Shown: positions 1-10,416 of the stretch, piece by piece
Position numbering within the stretch: the stretch's first letter is position 1
Layout of the letters: every line of letters begins with the position of its first letter
Assembly: GCF_009905535.1 (NCBI RefSeq)
Contig: NZ_JAAALA010000005.1
Span: forward strand, 62,001-126,000
Source of the DNA: Caulobacter sp. SLTY
GTDB lineage: Bacteria; Pseudomonadota; Alphaproteobacteria; Caulobacterales; Caulobacteraceae
DNA length: 64,000 nucleotides
Reading direction: 5' to 3'
Notes under the pieces: generated by a model
Databases searched by the model: none
What the model was told of the DNA's origin: nothing
Seen by the model: the letters and a program-made list of their open reading frames with translations, nothing else
Translations under genes and position numbers: made by a program

Positions 1-822
1 CTCGACGGCGGGATCGGCGACGACATCCTGAATGGCGGCGGCGGCATCGACAATCTGATCGGCGGCATCGGGGCCGACACCCTGGATGGCGGCGCCGGCG
101 TCGACATCATGGACGGCGGGGTCGGAAACGACACCTACATCGTCGATGACCTGGCCGACGTGATCATCGAAACCCTGACCAGCGGGACGTCCGACCGGGT
201 GCGTACGGCCATGTCCAGCTACACCCTCGGCGACCACCTCGAGGGCTTGGCCTACACCGGATCGGGGGTGTTCACCGGCACGGGCAACGCCCTGGCGAAC
301 ATCCTGACCGGCGGCACGGGGTCCGACACCTTCTACGGCATGGGCGGCGGGGACGACATCCGCGCCGGGATGGGCGTCGACACCCTCTACGGCGGTGATG
401 GGGTCGACAAACTCTACGGCGAGGCCGGCGACGACTTCCTGCTGGGCGAGGCGGCCACGGACTACCTCTACGGCGGGGCCGGGGCAGACACCCAGACCGG
501 CGGGGCGGGGGCGGACTACTTCACCCTCAACGCCCTGGGCGACTCCGGCGTGGGCGCCGGGCTGCGCGATGTCATCACCGACTTCGACAGCGCCGACTTC
601 ATCGACCTGCGCCTGATCGACGCCAATACCGGCGCGGGCGGGGACCAGGCGTTCAGCTTCATCGGAAACGGGGCGTTCACGAACGTCGCCGGGCAGCTCC
701 GCTACAGCTTCGATGGCGTCGACACCCACGTGTTCGGCGACGTGAACGGCGATGGCGTGGCGGACTTCGAGGTGCTGGTGAACGGCTCGGTGGCCCTGAA
801 CGCCGGCGACTTCCTGCTCTAG
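1..822 (+). CDS. RTX (haemolysin-type calcium-binding) exoprotein, C-terminal part
   Basis: The reading frame is open from the first base, so the 5' part of the gene lies outside the window. The visible part (273 residues) is built of glycine/aspartate-rich nonapeptide repeats of the form GGxGxDxLx in two blocks (about residues 1-45 and 105-165), the calcium-binding beta-roll of RTX proteins. The middle (about 50-100) is a repeat-poor spacer common in Caulobacter-type RTX proteins. The tail resembles the serralysin C-terminal domain and includes an EF-hand-like loop DVNGDGVADFE, ending in GDFLL, which suits a C-terminal type I secretion signal. Such proteins are secreted unfolded through an ABC/TolC channel and fold in external calcium. 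The effector domain, if any, is upstream, so the specific function cannot be told. Confidence 0.85.
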   Translation, partial: LDGGIGDDILNGGGGIDNLIGGIGADTLDGGAGVDIMDGGVGNDTYIVDDLADVIIETLTSGTSDRVRTAMSSYTLGDHLEGLAYTGSGVFTGTGNALANILTGGTGSDTFYGMGGGDDIRAGMGVDTLYGGDGVDKLYGEAGDDFLLGEAATDYLYGGAGADTQTGGAGADYFTLNALGDSGVGAGLRDVITDFDSADFIDLRLIDANTGAGGDQAFSFIGNGAFTNVAGQLRYSFDGVDTHVFGDVNGDGVADFEVLVNGSVALNAGDFLL

Positions 823-827
823 ACCCC

Positions 828-859
828 AGCCTGCCCGGCGATGCTTCGCCGGGCAGGCT
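828..859 (+). terminator. Rho-independent-type terminator hairpin after the RTX gene
   Basis: A 14-bp perfect inverted repeat (828-841 with 846-859, loop TGCT) begins six bases after the RTX stop codon. It is GC-rich and followed by a weakly T-rich stretch (GTTGGTTG). It most likely ends transcription of the RTX gene and insulates the paoABC operon. Confidence 0.75.
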
Positions 860-1031
860 GTTGGTTGCCTCAGGCTGTGGCCGTTGTCCGACCACCGCGT
901 CTGATGATTGTTAAGCCTGGCTCAAAACGGCATTCGGAGGCCGGCGGATTTTCGCGTCCGCCGAACCCTTTAGGCTCGCCCGGCGTTGGGTGTTCGGCGG
1001 AGGCCGAAGCCGCCATCTCCGGAGCCTATGC

Positions 1032-1676
1032 ATGGACCGTCTTGTCGAGGCCGATATGTCACGCCGCGATCTCCTCATCGCCAGCGCCGCCTCGGTGGCG
1101 GCGGGCGGCACAGCGGCGCAGGCCGCCGACGCTCTGGCGCCCGCCGGTTCGACGCCAGGTCCGCCGGGCGCGGAGGTGTCGCTGAAGGTCAACGGCCAGG
1201 ACCGGACCCTCACGCTCGACAACCGCACCACCCTGCTGGACGCCCTGCGCGAACATCTGCAGCTGACCGGCGCCAAGAAGGGCTGCGATCACGGCCAGTG
1301 CGGCACCTGTACGGTGATCGTCGAGGGACGGCGCATCAACAGCTGCCTAACCCTGGCTGTGATGCACCAGGGCGAAGAGATCACCACCATCGAGGGGCTG
1401 GGCAAGCCTGGCGACCTGCACCCCATGCAGGCGGCGTTCGTCAAGCATGACGGCTACCAGTGCGGCTATTGCACCCCGGGCCAGATCTGCTCGGCCGTGT
1501 CGGTGCTGGAGGAGATCAAGGCGGGAATCCCCAGCCACGTCAGCGACGACCTCAACGCCAGGCCCAAGGTTACGGCCGAGGAGCTGCGCGAGCGGATGAG
1601 CGGCAACATTTGCCGCTGCGGGGCCTACTCCAACATTGTCGATGCGATCACCGACGTCTCGGGAGGTCGCGCATGA
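1032..1676 (+). CDS. paoA: Aldehyde oxidoreductase, 2Fe-2S subunit, Tat-exported (PaoA/YagT type)
   Basis: Small subunit of a xanthine-oxidase-family molybdenum hydroxylase; it passes electrons from the Mo site to FAD through two [2Fe-2S] clusters. Residues 10-15 (SRRDLL) followed by an Ala-rich stretch form a Tat signal, as in E. coli PaoA, so the folded complex should act in the periplasm. Plant-type cluster cysteines are at about 85, 90, 93 and 105; the second cluster uses C144, C147, C194 and C196. The ATG at 1032 has GGAG seven bases upstream; ATG 1056, just before SRRDLL, is the alternative. The stop overlaps the next start (ATGA), so it is translationally coupled to the FAD subunit. 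Confidence 0.9.
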   Translation: MDRLVEADMSRRDLLIASAASVAAGGTAAQAADALAPAGSTPGPPGAEVSLKVNGQDRTLTLDNRTTLLDALREHLQLTGAKKGCDHGQCGTCTVIVEGRRINSCLTLAVMHQGEEITTIEGLGKPGDLHPMQAAFVKHDGYQCGYCTPGQICSAVSVLEEIKAGIPSHVSDDLNARPKVTAEELRERMSGNICRCGAYSNIVDAITDVSGGRA

Positions 1677-2623
1677 GGGCGTTTTCCTACGAGAAGGCGA
1701 CCTCGCCGTCCGCCGCGGCCGCCGCCCTGGCCAAGCGGCCGAACGCCAGGTTCATCGCCGGCGGCACCAATCTGCTCGACCTGATGAAGCTGGAAATCGA
1801 GACGCCGGAGCATCTGATCGACGTCAACGGGCTGGCGCTGGACAAGATCGAGCGCACGTCAGACGGCGGCTTGCGCATCGGCGCCCTCGTTCGCAACACC
1901 GACCTGGCGGCCGACAAGACGGTGCGAAAGGACTACGCGGTGCTGTCGCGGGCCCTGCTGGCCGGGGCCTCGGGCCAGCTGCGCAACAAGGCGACCACTG
2001 CGGGCAACCTGTTGCAGCGCACCCGCTGCCCCTACTTCTACGATACCGCCCAGCCCTGCAATAAGCGCAAGCCCGGCAGCGGCTGCTCGGCCATCGGCGG
2101 GGTCAGCCGCCAGCTGGCCGTGGTCGGGTCCAGCGAAGCCTGCATCGCCACCCACCCCAGCGACATGGCGGTGGCCATGCGGGTGCTCGACGCCACGGTC
2201 GAGACGGTTCGCGCGGATGGCCAGACGCGCGCCATCCCCATCGCCGACTTCCACCGCCTGCCCGGCAACACCCCGCATATCGAGACCAGCCTGGAGGCCG
2301 GCGAGCTGATCACCGCCGTGACCCTGCCCAAGCCGGTCGGCGGGACCCAGGTCTATCGCAAGGTCCGAGACCGGGCCTCCTACGCCTTCGCCCTGGTCTC
2401 GGTGGCGGCGATCGTCCAGGAGGATGGGCAGGGGCGGGTCGCGTTTGGCGGCGTGGCGCACAAGCCCTGGCGGGTCGAGGCGGCCGACGCGGCCCTGCCG
2501 CGCGGGGCCAAGGCAGCGGCGCAGGCCGCCTTCGAAGGCGCTAGGCCGACGGAAGAAAACGCCTTCAAGGTCACCCTGGCGGAACGCACCCTGGCCGGGG
2601 TGCTGGCGGAAACGAGGGCCTGA
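1673..2623 (+). CDS. paoB: Aldehyde oxidoreductase, FAD-binding subunit (PaoB/YagS type)
   Basis: 316-residue FAD subunit of the molybdenum hydroxylase, carrying electrons from the iron-sulfur subunit to the final acceptor. The FAD-domain signature is near residues 28-40 ([13 protein letters not shown]), followed by the C-terminal CO-dehydrogenase flavoprotein-like domain. A cysteine cluster, CPYF (C119), C129 and GSGC (C138), matches the insertion that holds an extra [4Fe-4S] cluster in E. coli PaoB and separates this subfamily from ordinary xanthine dehydrogenase FAD subunits. The ATG at 1673 overlaps the paoA stop by four bases and is a much better start than upstream in-frame codons. Middle gene of paoABC. 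Confidence 0.9.
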   Translation: MRAFSYEKATSPSAAAAALAKRPNARFIAGGTNLLDLMKLEIETPEHLIDVNGLALDKIERTSDGGLRIGALVRNTDLAADKTVRKDYAVLSRALLAGASGQLRNKATTAGNLLQRTRCPYFYDTAQPCNKRKPGSGCSAIGGVSRQLAVVGSSEACIATHPSDMAVAMRVLDATVETVRADGQTRAIPIADFHRLPGNTPHIETSLEAGELITAVTLPKPVGGTQVYRKVRDRASYAFALVSVAAIVQEDGQGRVAFGGVAHKPWRVEAADAALPRGAKAAAQAAFEGARPTEENAFKVTLAERTLAGVLAETRA

Positions 2624-2626
2624 GCC

Positions 2627-4819
2627 ATGAAGTTCGAGACCCCCGCAGGCGACAATCCCATCGACAAGCTGACCCACGTCGGCAAGCCGTTGGACCGCAT
2701 CGATGGCCCGCTCAAGACCAGCGGCCAGGCCCGCTATGCCTACGAGCGGCACGACATGGCGCCGGACGCCGCCTACGGCTACGTGCTGGGCACGACCATC
2801 GCCAAGGGCCGGATCAAGGCCATCGATACGTCCAAGGCGCGCGCCGCCCCCGGCGTGTTGGCCGTGGTCACCCACCAGAACGCCGGCAAGCTTGGCAAGG
2901 GCAAGATGAACACCGCCAGGCTGCTGGCCGGGCCGGAGGTGGAGCACTACCACCAGGCCGTCGCTGTGGTGGTGGCGGAGACTTTCGAACAGGCGCGCGC
3001 CGCCGCCGGCCTGATCCGCGTCGACTATGCCGAAGCCAAGGGCGCCTTCGACCTGAAGGCCGCCAAGGGCTCGGCCGAGCCGGTGAAGGACCCGCCCGAC
3101 GCCCGCGCCGGCGACTTCGAGAAGGCCTTTGCCGCCGCCGAGGTCAAGGTGGACGCCGAATACACGACGCCCGATCAGGCCCATGCGATGATGGAGCCGC
3201 ATGCCAGCGTCGCTGTCTGGCAGGATGACGCCCTGACCCTGTGGACCTCCAACCAGATGATCGACTGGGGCCGCGGCGATGTCGCCGCCACGCTTGGCAT
3301 TCCGAAGGTGAAGGTGCGGATCGTCTCGCCCTTCATCGGCGGCGGGTTCGGCGGCAAGCTGTTCGTGCGGGCGGACGCCCTGATGGCGGCGCTGGGCGCC
3401 AAGGCGGCGGGCCGGGCGGTCAAGGTGGCCCTCAGTCGGCCGATGATGTTCAACAACACCACCCACCGGCCGGCCACCATCCAGCGCATCCGCATCGGCG
3501 CCGGCAAGGACGGCAGGATCACCGCCATCGGCCACGAGACCTGGTCCGGCGACCTGCCCGGCGGCGGGCCGGAGACGGCGGCCGAACAGACCAAGCTGCT
3601 TTACGCCGGCGAGAACCGGATGACCGCCACGCGCCTGGCCGTGCTGGACCTGCCGGAAGGCAACGCCATGCGGGCGCCGGGCGAGGCGCCGGGGCTGATG
3701 GCCCTGGAGGTGGCGATCGATGAGATGGCCGAAAAGCTGGGCCTCGATCCTGTCGAGTTCCGCATCCGCAACGACACCCAGGTCGACCCGCACAAGCCGG
3801 AACGGCCCTTCTCCCAACGCCAGCTGGTCGAATGCCTGCGCCAGGGGGCGGACCGGTTCGGCTGGAGCAAGCGCGGCAAGCCCGGCGCCCGGCGCGAGGG
3901 CCGCTGGCTGGTCGGCATGGGCGTGGCGGCGGCCTTCCGCAACAACCTGACCATGAAGTCGGGCGCCCGCATGCGGCTGCAACCGGACGGGATGCTGGTC
4001 GTCGAGACCGACATGACCGACATCGGCACCGGCAGCTACACCATCATCGCCCAGACGGCGGCGGAGGTGATGGGCGTGCCGATGAAGTCGGTGATCGTGC
4101 GGCTGGGCGACTCCCAGTTTCCGGTCTCGGCCGGGTCGGGCGGCCAGTGGGGCGCCAACAGCTCGACGGCGGGTGTCTATGCCGCCGGGATGAAGCTGCG
4201 CGGCGTCGTGGCCCAGAAGCTGGGCCTGGATCCGGAAGCCGCCGAATTTGCCGATGGTCGGGTCAAGGTCGGCAACGCCAGCCATGCCCTGCGCGACGCC
4301 GCTAAGGACGGCGACCTCGTCGTCGAGGACTTCATCGAATTCGGCGACCTGGCCAAGAAATACCAGCAGTCGACCTTCGGCGGCCATTTCGTCGAGGTCG
4401 CCGTCGACGCCTGGACGGCTGAGGTTCGCGTGCGCCGCATGCTGGCGGTCTGCGCCGCCGGTCGCATCCTCAATCCCAAGTCCGCCCGCAGCCAGGTGAT
4501 CGGCGCCATGGTCATGGGCACGGGGGCGGCGCTGATGGAGGACCTGGTTGTCGACAAGCGCCGCGGCTTCTTCGCCAACCACGACCTGGCGGGCTACGAA
4601 GTGCCGGTCCATGCCGACATTCCGCATCAGGAGGTGGTCTTCCTCGACGAGGTCGATCCGACCTCGTCGCCGATGAAGGCGAAGGGCGTGGGCGAGCTCG
4701 GCATCTGCGGTGTCGGGGCGGCGGTGGCCAATGCCGTCTACAACGCCACCGGCGTGCGGATTCGCGACTATCCGATCACCCTCGACAAGCTTCTGAAGGA
4801 CATGCCGGCGGTCGCCTGA
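2627..4819 (+). CDS. paoC: Aldehyde oxidoreductase, molybdenum-cofactor subunit (PaoC/YagR type)
   Basis: 730-residue catalytic subunit that binds the molybdopterin cofactor and hydroxylates (mainly aromatic) aldehydes to acids. A Moco-contacting FIGGGFGGK motif lies near residues 236-244, and the catalytic glutamate is in GVGELGICG (E690), close to the position in E. coli PaoC. The N-terminal hammerhead domain and C-terminal Mo-binding domains are both present at full length. It begins three bases after paoB. It has no signal of its own and should be carried through Tat by PaoA. The Moco chaperone PaoD is not seen next to the operon. Substrate specificity cannot be read from the sequence. 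Confidence 0.9.
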   Translation: MKFETPAGDNPIDKLTHVGKPLDRIDGPLKTSGQARYAYERHDMAPDAAYGYVLGTTIAKGRIKAIDTSKARAAPGVLAVVTHQNAGKLGKGKMNTARLLAGPEVEHYHQAVAVVVAETFEQARAAAGLIRVDYAEAKGAFDLKAAKGSAEPVKDPPDARAGDFEKAFAAAEVKVDAEYTTPDQAHAMMEPHASVAVWQDDALTLWTSNQMIDWGRGDVAATLGIPKVKVRIVSPFIGGGFGGKLFVRADALMAALGAKAAGRAVKVALSRPMMFNNTTHRPATIQRIRIGAGKDGRITAIGHETWSGDLPGGGPETAAEQTKLLYAGENRMTATRLAVLDLPEGNAMRAPGEAPGLMALEVAIDEMAEKLGLDPVEFRIRNDTQVDPHKPERPFSQRQLVECLRQGADRFGWSKRGKPGARREGRWLVGMGVAAAFRNNLTMKSGARMRLQPDGMLVVETDMTDIGTGSYTIIAQTAAEVMGVPMKSVIVRLGDSQFPVSAGSGGQWGANSSTAGVYAAGMKLRGVVAQKLGLDPEAAEFADGRVKVGNASHALRDAAKDGDLVVEDFIEFGDLAKKYQQSTFGGHFVEVAVDAWTAEVRVRRMLAVCAAGRILNPKSARSQVIGAMVMGTGAALMEDLVVDKRRGFFANHDLAGYEVPVHADIPHQEVVFLDEVDPTSSPMKAKGVGELGICGVGAAVANAVYNATGVRIRDYPITLDKLLKDMPAVA

Positions 4820-4915
4820 TCCTTGACCCCTGGCGGAACGCCGTTTGGTCTCTATATGTTCTCCTACGGGCCTGGGGCGGAGCGACTCGCCGACCTGTGC
4901 GTTGGGAGAGGCGGG

Positions 4916-6169
4916 ATGGCTTTTGATACCGACGACCGCGAAACCCTAGCTCGGAGCCTGGCCAGGGTCCGCGAACGGACGCGCGCCCTGGCGGCGCCCC
5001 TGAGCCCGGAGGACATGCAGCCCCAGGCCATGCCCGACGCCAGCCCGACCAAATGGCATCTGGCCCACACCACCTGGTTCTTCGACGAATTCATCCTCGG
5101 CCCGGCCGGCTATTCGCCGCCGGCGCCCGAGGGCGCGCGGTACCTGTTCAACAGTTACTACGAGGCGGTCGGCGAGCGCCAGGCGCGGCCTGAACGAGGT
5201 CTGACCACGCGGCCCTCGGCGGTTGAGATCCTCGACTGGCGGGCGCGGGTCGATGAGGCGCTGGAGCGGATGTTCGCCCAGGGCGGCTCGGCGCTGATCA
5301 ACGACCTGGCGCCATTGATCGAGCTTGGTCTGAACCATGAGGAGCAGCACCAGGAACTGCTGCTGATGGACATTCTGTCCCTGTTCGCCCTGCATCCGGG
5401 CGCGCCGGCCTATCGTACCGACCTGGCCTCGGCCGAGGGGCCGGCGGCCGGGCCGACCGGCTGGATTTCCAGCGATGGCGGCCTGGTCGAGATTGGCGCG
5501 GGGCAGGGCGGGTTCGCCTTCGACTGCGAACGGCCGCGCCAGCGGGTCTGGCTGGAGCCCTTCGCCCTGGCCGACCGTCTGGTGACCTGCGGTGAGTGGC
5601 AGGCCTTCATGGCCGATGGCGGCTACGATCAACCGGCCCACTGGCTGTCCGACGGCTGGGATCGGGCCCGCGCCGAGGGCTGGCGCGCGCCCGCCTATTG
5701 GGAAGAGGCGGACGGCGTCTGGACACGCCGCACTCTCGCCGGCCGTGAAGTCGTCGATCCCGACGCACCGGTCTGCCACGTCAGCTACTACGAAGCCGAC
5801 GCCTACGCTCGGTGGGCCGGGGCGCGGCTCCCCAGCGAGGGCGAGTGGGAGTCCATCGCCGCCACGCGGCCGGTGGCCGGCAACGTCCTCGAACGCGACA
5901 TCCTGCGCACCGCCCCCTCAGCCGGCGACCAGCTGTTCGGCGACGTCTGGGAATGGACGGCCAGCGCCTACTCGCCCTATCGCGGTTTCGCTCCGGCGGC
6001 CGGGGCGGTGGGCGAGTACAACGGCAAGTTCATGTCGGGACGCCAGGTGATGCGCGGCGGCTGCTGCGTCACGCCCGGCGCCCATCTGCGGGCCAGCTAC
6101 CGCAACTTCTTCGAACCCCACCAGCGCTGGATGTTCTCCGGGCTGCGCCTAGCCAGGGATTGCGCATGA
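4916..6169 (+). CDS. egtB: Ergothioneine biosynthesis sulfoxide synthase EgtB
   Basis: 417-residue non-haem iron enzyme that joins hercynine to a thiol donor (gamma-glutamylcysteine or cysteine) with O2. The N-terminal DinB-like helical domain carries the iron-binding histidines: H51 in WHLAHT and H141/H145 in NHEEQHQE. The C-terminal half (from about residue 185) is the formylglycine-generating-enzyme/sulfatase-modifying fold and ends with a typical RGGCC...GLRLA region. The ATG at 4916 is preceded by GGGAGAG; in-frame starts at 4823 (TTG) and 4857 would add a low-quality leader. The stop overlaps the egtD start (ATGA). No egtA or egtC is visible in the window, so the thiol donor is open. 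Confidence 0.92.
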   Translation: MAFDTDDRETLARSLARVRERTRALAAPLSPEDMQPQAMPDASPTKWHLAHTTWFFDEFILGPAGYSPPAPEGARYLFNSYYEAVGERQARPERGLTTRPSAVEILDWRARVDEALERMFAQGGSALINDLAPLIELGLNHEEQHQELLLMDILSLFALHPGAPAYRTDLASAEGPAAGPTGWISSDGGLVEIGAGQGGFAFDCERPRQRVWLEPFALADRLVTCGEWQAFMADGGYDQPAHWLSDGWDRARAEGWRAPAYWEEADGVWTRRTLAGREVVDPDAPVCHVSYYEADAYARWAGARLPSEGEWESIAATRPVAGNVLERDILRTAPSAGDQLFGDVWEWTASAYSPYRGFAPAAGAVGEYNGKFMSGRQVMRGGCCVTPGAHLRASYRNFFEPHQRWMFSGLRLARDCA

Positions 6170-7119
6170 ACCAGATCACCCCCCTGTATCCGGACCTAGA
6201 ACAGGCCCTGTTCGCCGAGGACATGGTCGCCGGCCTGTCGCGGAGCCCGAAGGCCACCCCGCCCAAATGGTTCTACGACGCCGCCGGCTCGGCGCTGTTC
6301 GACGACATCACCCGGTTGCCGGAATACTATCCGACCCGCACCGAGCGGGCCCTGCTCGACGCCAAGGGGGCCGAGATCGCCGCCGCCATCGGCCCTGGCC
6401 GCACGGTGGTGGAATATGGCTCTGGCTCAGCGGCCAAGGCCATCGCCCTTTTGAGCCAGCTGCAGGAGCCGGCCGGCTACCTCTGCGTCGAGATCGACCC
6501 CGGCGCGGCGCGGGCCACAGCAGCGGAGGTCAAGCGTGCCTATCCGGACCTGGCAGTGCGCGGCGTGGCCGGTGACTTCACCCATCTGGAGGGCGAGGTG
6601 ATGGCCGGGCGCCGGCCGCGCCTGGGCTTCTTCCCCGGCTCGACGGTCGGCAACTTCCCGCCGGAGGAGGCCGGGCGGCTGCTCGGCGCCATGCGTCGGC
6701 ACCTGGGCGAGGGGGCGCAATTGCTGCTCGGCGCCGACCTGATCAAGGATCGCGCCACGCTCGAGGCAGCCTATGACGACGCCGCCGGCGTAACCGCGCG
6801 CTTCAACAAGAACCTGCTGGTCCGGGCCAACCGCGAGCTGGGCGCCGACTTCGACCTCGACAGCTTCGAGCACCGGGCGGTGTGGAACGCCCACCAGGCG
6901 CGGATCGAGATGCGTCTGGTTTCCACCCGCGACCAGACGGTCCAGCTGGCCGGCCGCCGCTTCGTCTTCGAGCCCGGCGAAAGCATCCATACCGAGAGCA
7001 GCTACAAGTTCGACCGGCCACGCCTGGAAACCCTGGCGGCCGCCGGCGGCTGGCGGATCGCCCAGATGTGGACACCGGCGGACGGGGCCTTCTCGCTCAG
7101 CCTGCTGACGGCGGACTGA
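6166..7119 (+). CDS. egtD: L-histidine N-alpha-methyltransferase EgtD
   Basis: 317-residue SAM-dependent enzyme that trimethylates histidine to hercynine, the first step of ergothioneine synthesis. The SAM-binding loop VVEYGSGSAAKA is at about residues 80-91, and the family features KWFYDAAGSALFDDI and the LPEYYPTRTE segment near the N-terminus are clear. Its ATG overlaps the egtB stop, giving a two-gene coupled operon in order B-D. Together they make cytosolic ergothioneine, a redox-protective thione. Confidence 0.93.
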   Translation: MNQITPLYPDLEQALFAEDMVAGLSRSPKATPPKWFYDAAGSALFDDITRLPEYYPTRTERALLDAKGAEIAAAIGPGRTVVEYGSGSAAKAIALLSQLQEPAGYLCVEIDPGAARATAAEVKRAYPDLAVRGVAGDFTHLEGEVMAGRRPRLGFFPGSTVGNFPPEEAGRLLGAMRRHLGEGAQLLLGADLIKDRATLEAAYDDAAGVTARFNKNLLVRANRELGADFDLDSFEHRAVWNAHQARIEMRLVSTRDQTVQLAGRRFVFEPGESIHTESSYKFDRPRLETLAAAGGWRIAQMWTPADGAFSLSLLTAD

Positions 7120-7212
7120 GCCGTGGACGCCAGAATCGCGGCATAGGGTTCCATTGGCGGCGGACTGTGACTAGGTTCGCCACCTTTCGGGGCGGGCTGC
7201 GTTAGGCGAACT

Positions 7213-8175
7213 ATGGTCCATCACTATCTCGAGTTCGAACGGCCGATCGCCGAACTGGAAGGCAAGATCGAGGAGCTGTCCAAGCTCTCCGAATCCGCCG
7301 GGGCCGGCGCGTTCGATGGCGAGATCGACGCCCTGCGTCGCCGGCTGGACGACCTGCGTCGCGAGGCCTACGGCAAGCTCGACCCCTGGCAGAAGACCCA
7401 GGTGGCGCGCCATCCCGAGCGGCCGCACTTCGTCGATTTTCTCGCGGGTCTGATCGACGAGTTCGTCGAGCTGCGCGGCGACCGCAAGTTCGCCGATGAC
7501 CAGGCGATCCTGGGCGGCCTCGGCCGGTTCCGCGGCGTGCCTGTCCTGCTGATCGGCCAGGAGAAGGGCCACGACACCACCACCCGGCTGAAGCACAACT
7601 TCGGCATGGCCCGGCCCGAGGGCTACCGTAAGGCCGTGCGGCTGATGGACATGGCCGAGCAGTTCAACCTGCCGGTGCTCAGCTTCGTCGACACCGCCGG
7701 CGCCTATCCGGGCCTGGGGGCCGAGGAACGGGGCCAGGCTGAAGCCATCGCCCGCGGCACCGAGCGCTGCCTGACCCTGAAGACCCCGATGATCGCCACG
7801 GTGACCGGCGAGGGGATGAGCGGGGGGGCCATCGGCATCGCCGCCGCCAACCGCGTGCTGATCATGGAGCACGGAATCTATTCGGTGATCAGCCCCGAGG
7901 GCGCCGCCTCCATCCTGTGGCGCGACGGCGCCCGGGCCCGCGACGCGGCCACCCAGATGCACATCACCGCCCAGGACCTGATCAAGACTGGCGTCGTCGA
8001 TCGAATCATCGACGAGCCTCCGGGCGGCGCCCACTCCGATCCCGAAGCGGCGATCCGCCTTGTCGGCGACGTGATCGAGGACGAGCTGAAGCTGTTGCTG
8101 AACCTCAGCCCCGAGCAGCTGTTGGCTCAGCGGGCAGAGCGCTACTACGCAATCGGGCGCACCTCCCCAGTCTGA
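7213..8175 (+). CDS. accA: Acetyl-CoA carboxylase carboxyltransferase subunit alpha
   Basis: 320 residues, normal length for AccA, which with AccD transfers the carboxyl group from biotin to acetyl-CoA to make malonyl-CoA for fatty-acid synthesis. The N-terminal helical region YLEFERPIAELEGKIEEL and the crotonase-fold core (VDTAGAYPG, GEGMSGGAIG, SPEGAASILW) are typical. It stands alone here, separated from egtD by 93 bases. The start at 7213 matches the family's usual N-terminus. Essential cytoplasmic enzyme. Confidence 0.96.
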   Translation: MVHHYLEFERPIAELEGKIEELSKLSESAGAGAFDGEIDALRRRLDDLRREAYGKLDPWQKTQVARHPERPHFVDFLAGLIDEFVELRGDRKFADDQAILGGLGRFRGVPVLLIGQEKGHDTTTRLKHNFGMARPEGYRKAVRLMDMAEQFNLPVLSFVDTAGAYPGLGAEERGQAEAIARGTERCLTLKTPMIATVTGEGMSGGAIGIAAANRVLIMEHGIYSVISPEGAASILWRDGARARDAATQMHITAQDLIKTGVVDRIIDEPPGGAHSDPEAAIRLVGDVIEDELKLLLNLSPEQLLAQRAERYYAIGRTSPV

Positions 8176-8277
8176 GGTCTACCTGGTCTTTGAACGAATT
8201 CGTTGAACGCATTCGTCCAATTAACCTTACAGTTACGACCGCGTCGCAATCCTACATCGGGGGGTGGGGTCGCGTTT

Positions 8278-8895
8278 ATGAGTACTACCGGAGGGCCGTC
8301 GGCCGCCGCCAACGGCGCTGGTGACACCGGTCTCCACATGGGGACCATCTTCAACCTGTCGAGGGCGACCGTGATGGTCGTGGACGACAACAGCTATTCC
8401 CTGCGACTGACAACCCAGACCCTTCTGGGCTTCGGCATGCAGAGCCGGCGTCTGTGCTCGAGCGCGGATCAGGCCAGGGCATTCCTCGCGGCCAATGTGG
8501 TCGATCTCCTCATCGTCGACTGCGACATGCCGGAGGAGGACGGCTACGACCTGGTCCGCTGGCTTCGGCACTCGGGCATGGACCCCAACGCGTTCGCGCC
8601 GGTGCTGATGATCTCCGGCCACATTCGCCGTTCGATGGTCGACAAGGCCCGCGATTGCGGCGCCAACTTCATCGTCACGCGACCGTTAACGCCTTCGGTA
8701 CTGCTCGAGCGCATCCTCTGGCTGGCCAGGGATCCGCGTCCCTTTATTCAGGCGGGCGACTACCTGGGGCCGGACCGGCGGTTCAACGAGCCGACCCTGC
8801 CGCCAGGACAGATCGAACGTCGGTCCGACCGGTTGAGGGCGATGTCCGCCGAGGCGGAAGCCGCCGCCCGGAACGCGGCCGAGCAAGGGGGTTGA
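8278..8895 (+). CDS. CheY-like response regulator with Lys-to-Arg change
   Basis: 205 residues: a receiver domain at about 30-150 and a short polar C-terminal tail without a recognisable output domain. The acidic pair D36/D37, phosphoacceptor D81 (in IVDCDMP) and Ser113 (MISGH) are present. The usual switch lysine of the KP motif is an arginine (R135 in VTRPLTP). A GPDRRF motif follows the domain, as in several Caulobacter single-domain regulators. ATG 8278 lies eight bases after a G-rich stretch; ATG 8338 is a shorter alternative. The next gene begins three bases downstream, so the pair is likely an operon. Upstream bases 8176-8277 presumably hold the promoter; no clear motif was seen. Confidence 0.8.
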   Translation: MSTTGGPSAAANGAGDTGLHMGTIFNLSRATVMVVDDNSYSLRLTTQTLLGFGMQSRRLCSSADQARAFLAANVVDLLIVDCDMPEEDGYDLVRWLRHSGMDPNAFAPVLMISGHIRRSMVDKARDCGANFIVTRPLTPSVLLERILWLARDPRPFIQAGDYLGPDRRFNEPTLPPGQIERRSDRLRAMSAEAEAAARNAAEQGG

Positions 8896-8898
8896 ACC

Positions 8899-9372
8899 AT
8901 GGCCGTCACCGTATTTCGCCGCCGCTCCAACCTGTCCAAACTGGTTGATACCAGTGGGGGGATGACCGCGCTGGCGGCCCTGCGTGGGGCCGAGCGGGAA
9001 ACCGCCGAGGTCCGGGATGAAGGCCGGGCCATCCTCATGGAAGCCCTCGCAGCCCTCGAAAGCGCCGCGGGCCAGCCACCTTCGACTGTGGCTTGGCTGG
9101 ACGCCGTCTATGCGGCCGCAGGGGACATCCTGGACGTCTGCCCTGCCGAACTGCCGGCGCTCTACAAGGCGGTCCACGGCCTGTGCGAACTGGCCGACAT
9201 GCAGCGGCGCGCCGGTCGGCTGGACGCCCCGCCGATCCAGGTCCACATCGCCGCCCTGCGTCCGCTCAGCCAGCCGGGCCAGGACCTGAAAGCCGCCGCT
9301 CCGGTGCTCGCGGGGCTCGACGCGCTGCTGAGGCGCGAGGCCGCCAAAACGGTCTTGCCTGACGCCGGGTGA
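8899..9372 (+). CDS. Hypothetical helical protein paired with the response regulator
   Basis: 157 residues, no family recognised. It is rich in Ala and Leu, predicted mostly helical, soluble, with no signal peptide. The N-terminus FRRRSNLSKLVDTSGG is basic and resembles other Caulobacteraceae proteins of unknown function. It follows the response regulator by three bases, with AAGGGGG before its ATG, so both are probably made together and may interact. Codon use is normal for the window. The proposed partnership is inferred from position only. Confidence 0.7.
   Translation: MAVTVFRRRSNLSKLVDTSGGMTALAALRGAERETAEVRDEGRAILMEALAALESAAGQPPSTVAWLDAVYAAAGDILDVCPAELPALYKAVHGLCELADMQRRAGRLDAPPIQVHIAALRPLSQPGQDLKAAAPVLAGLDALLRREAAKTVLPDAG

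Positions 9373-10416
<1,044 letters not shown>

Noticed and set aside
1859-4627. Very long open frame on the minus strand opposite paoB/paoC
   Set aside because: Composition dominated by Gly, Arg, His, Asp and Ala from the complement of GC-rich codons; plus-strand genes have clear families and motifs. A shadow, not a gene.
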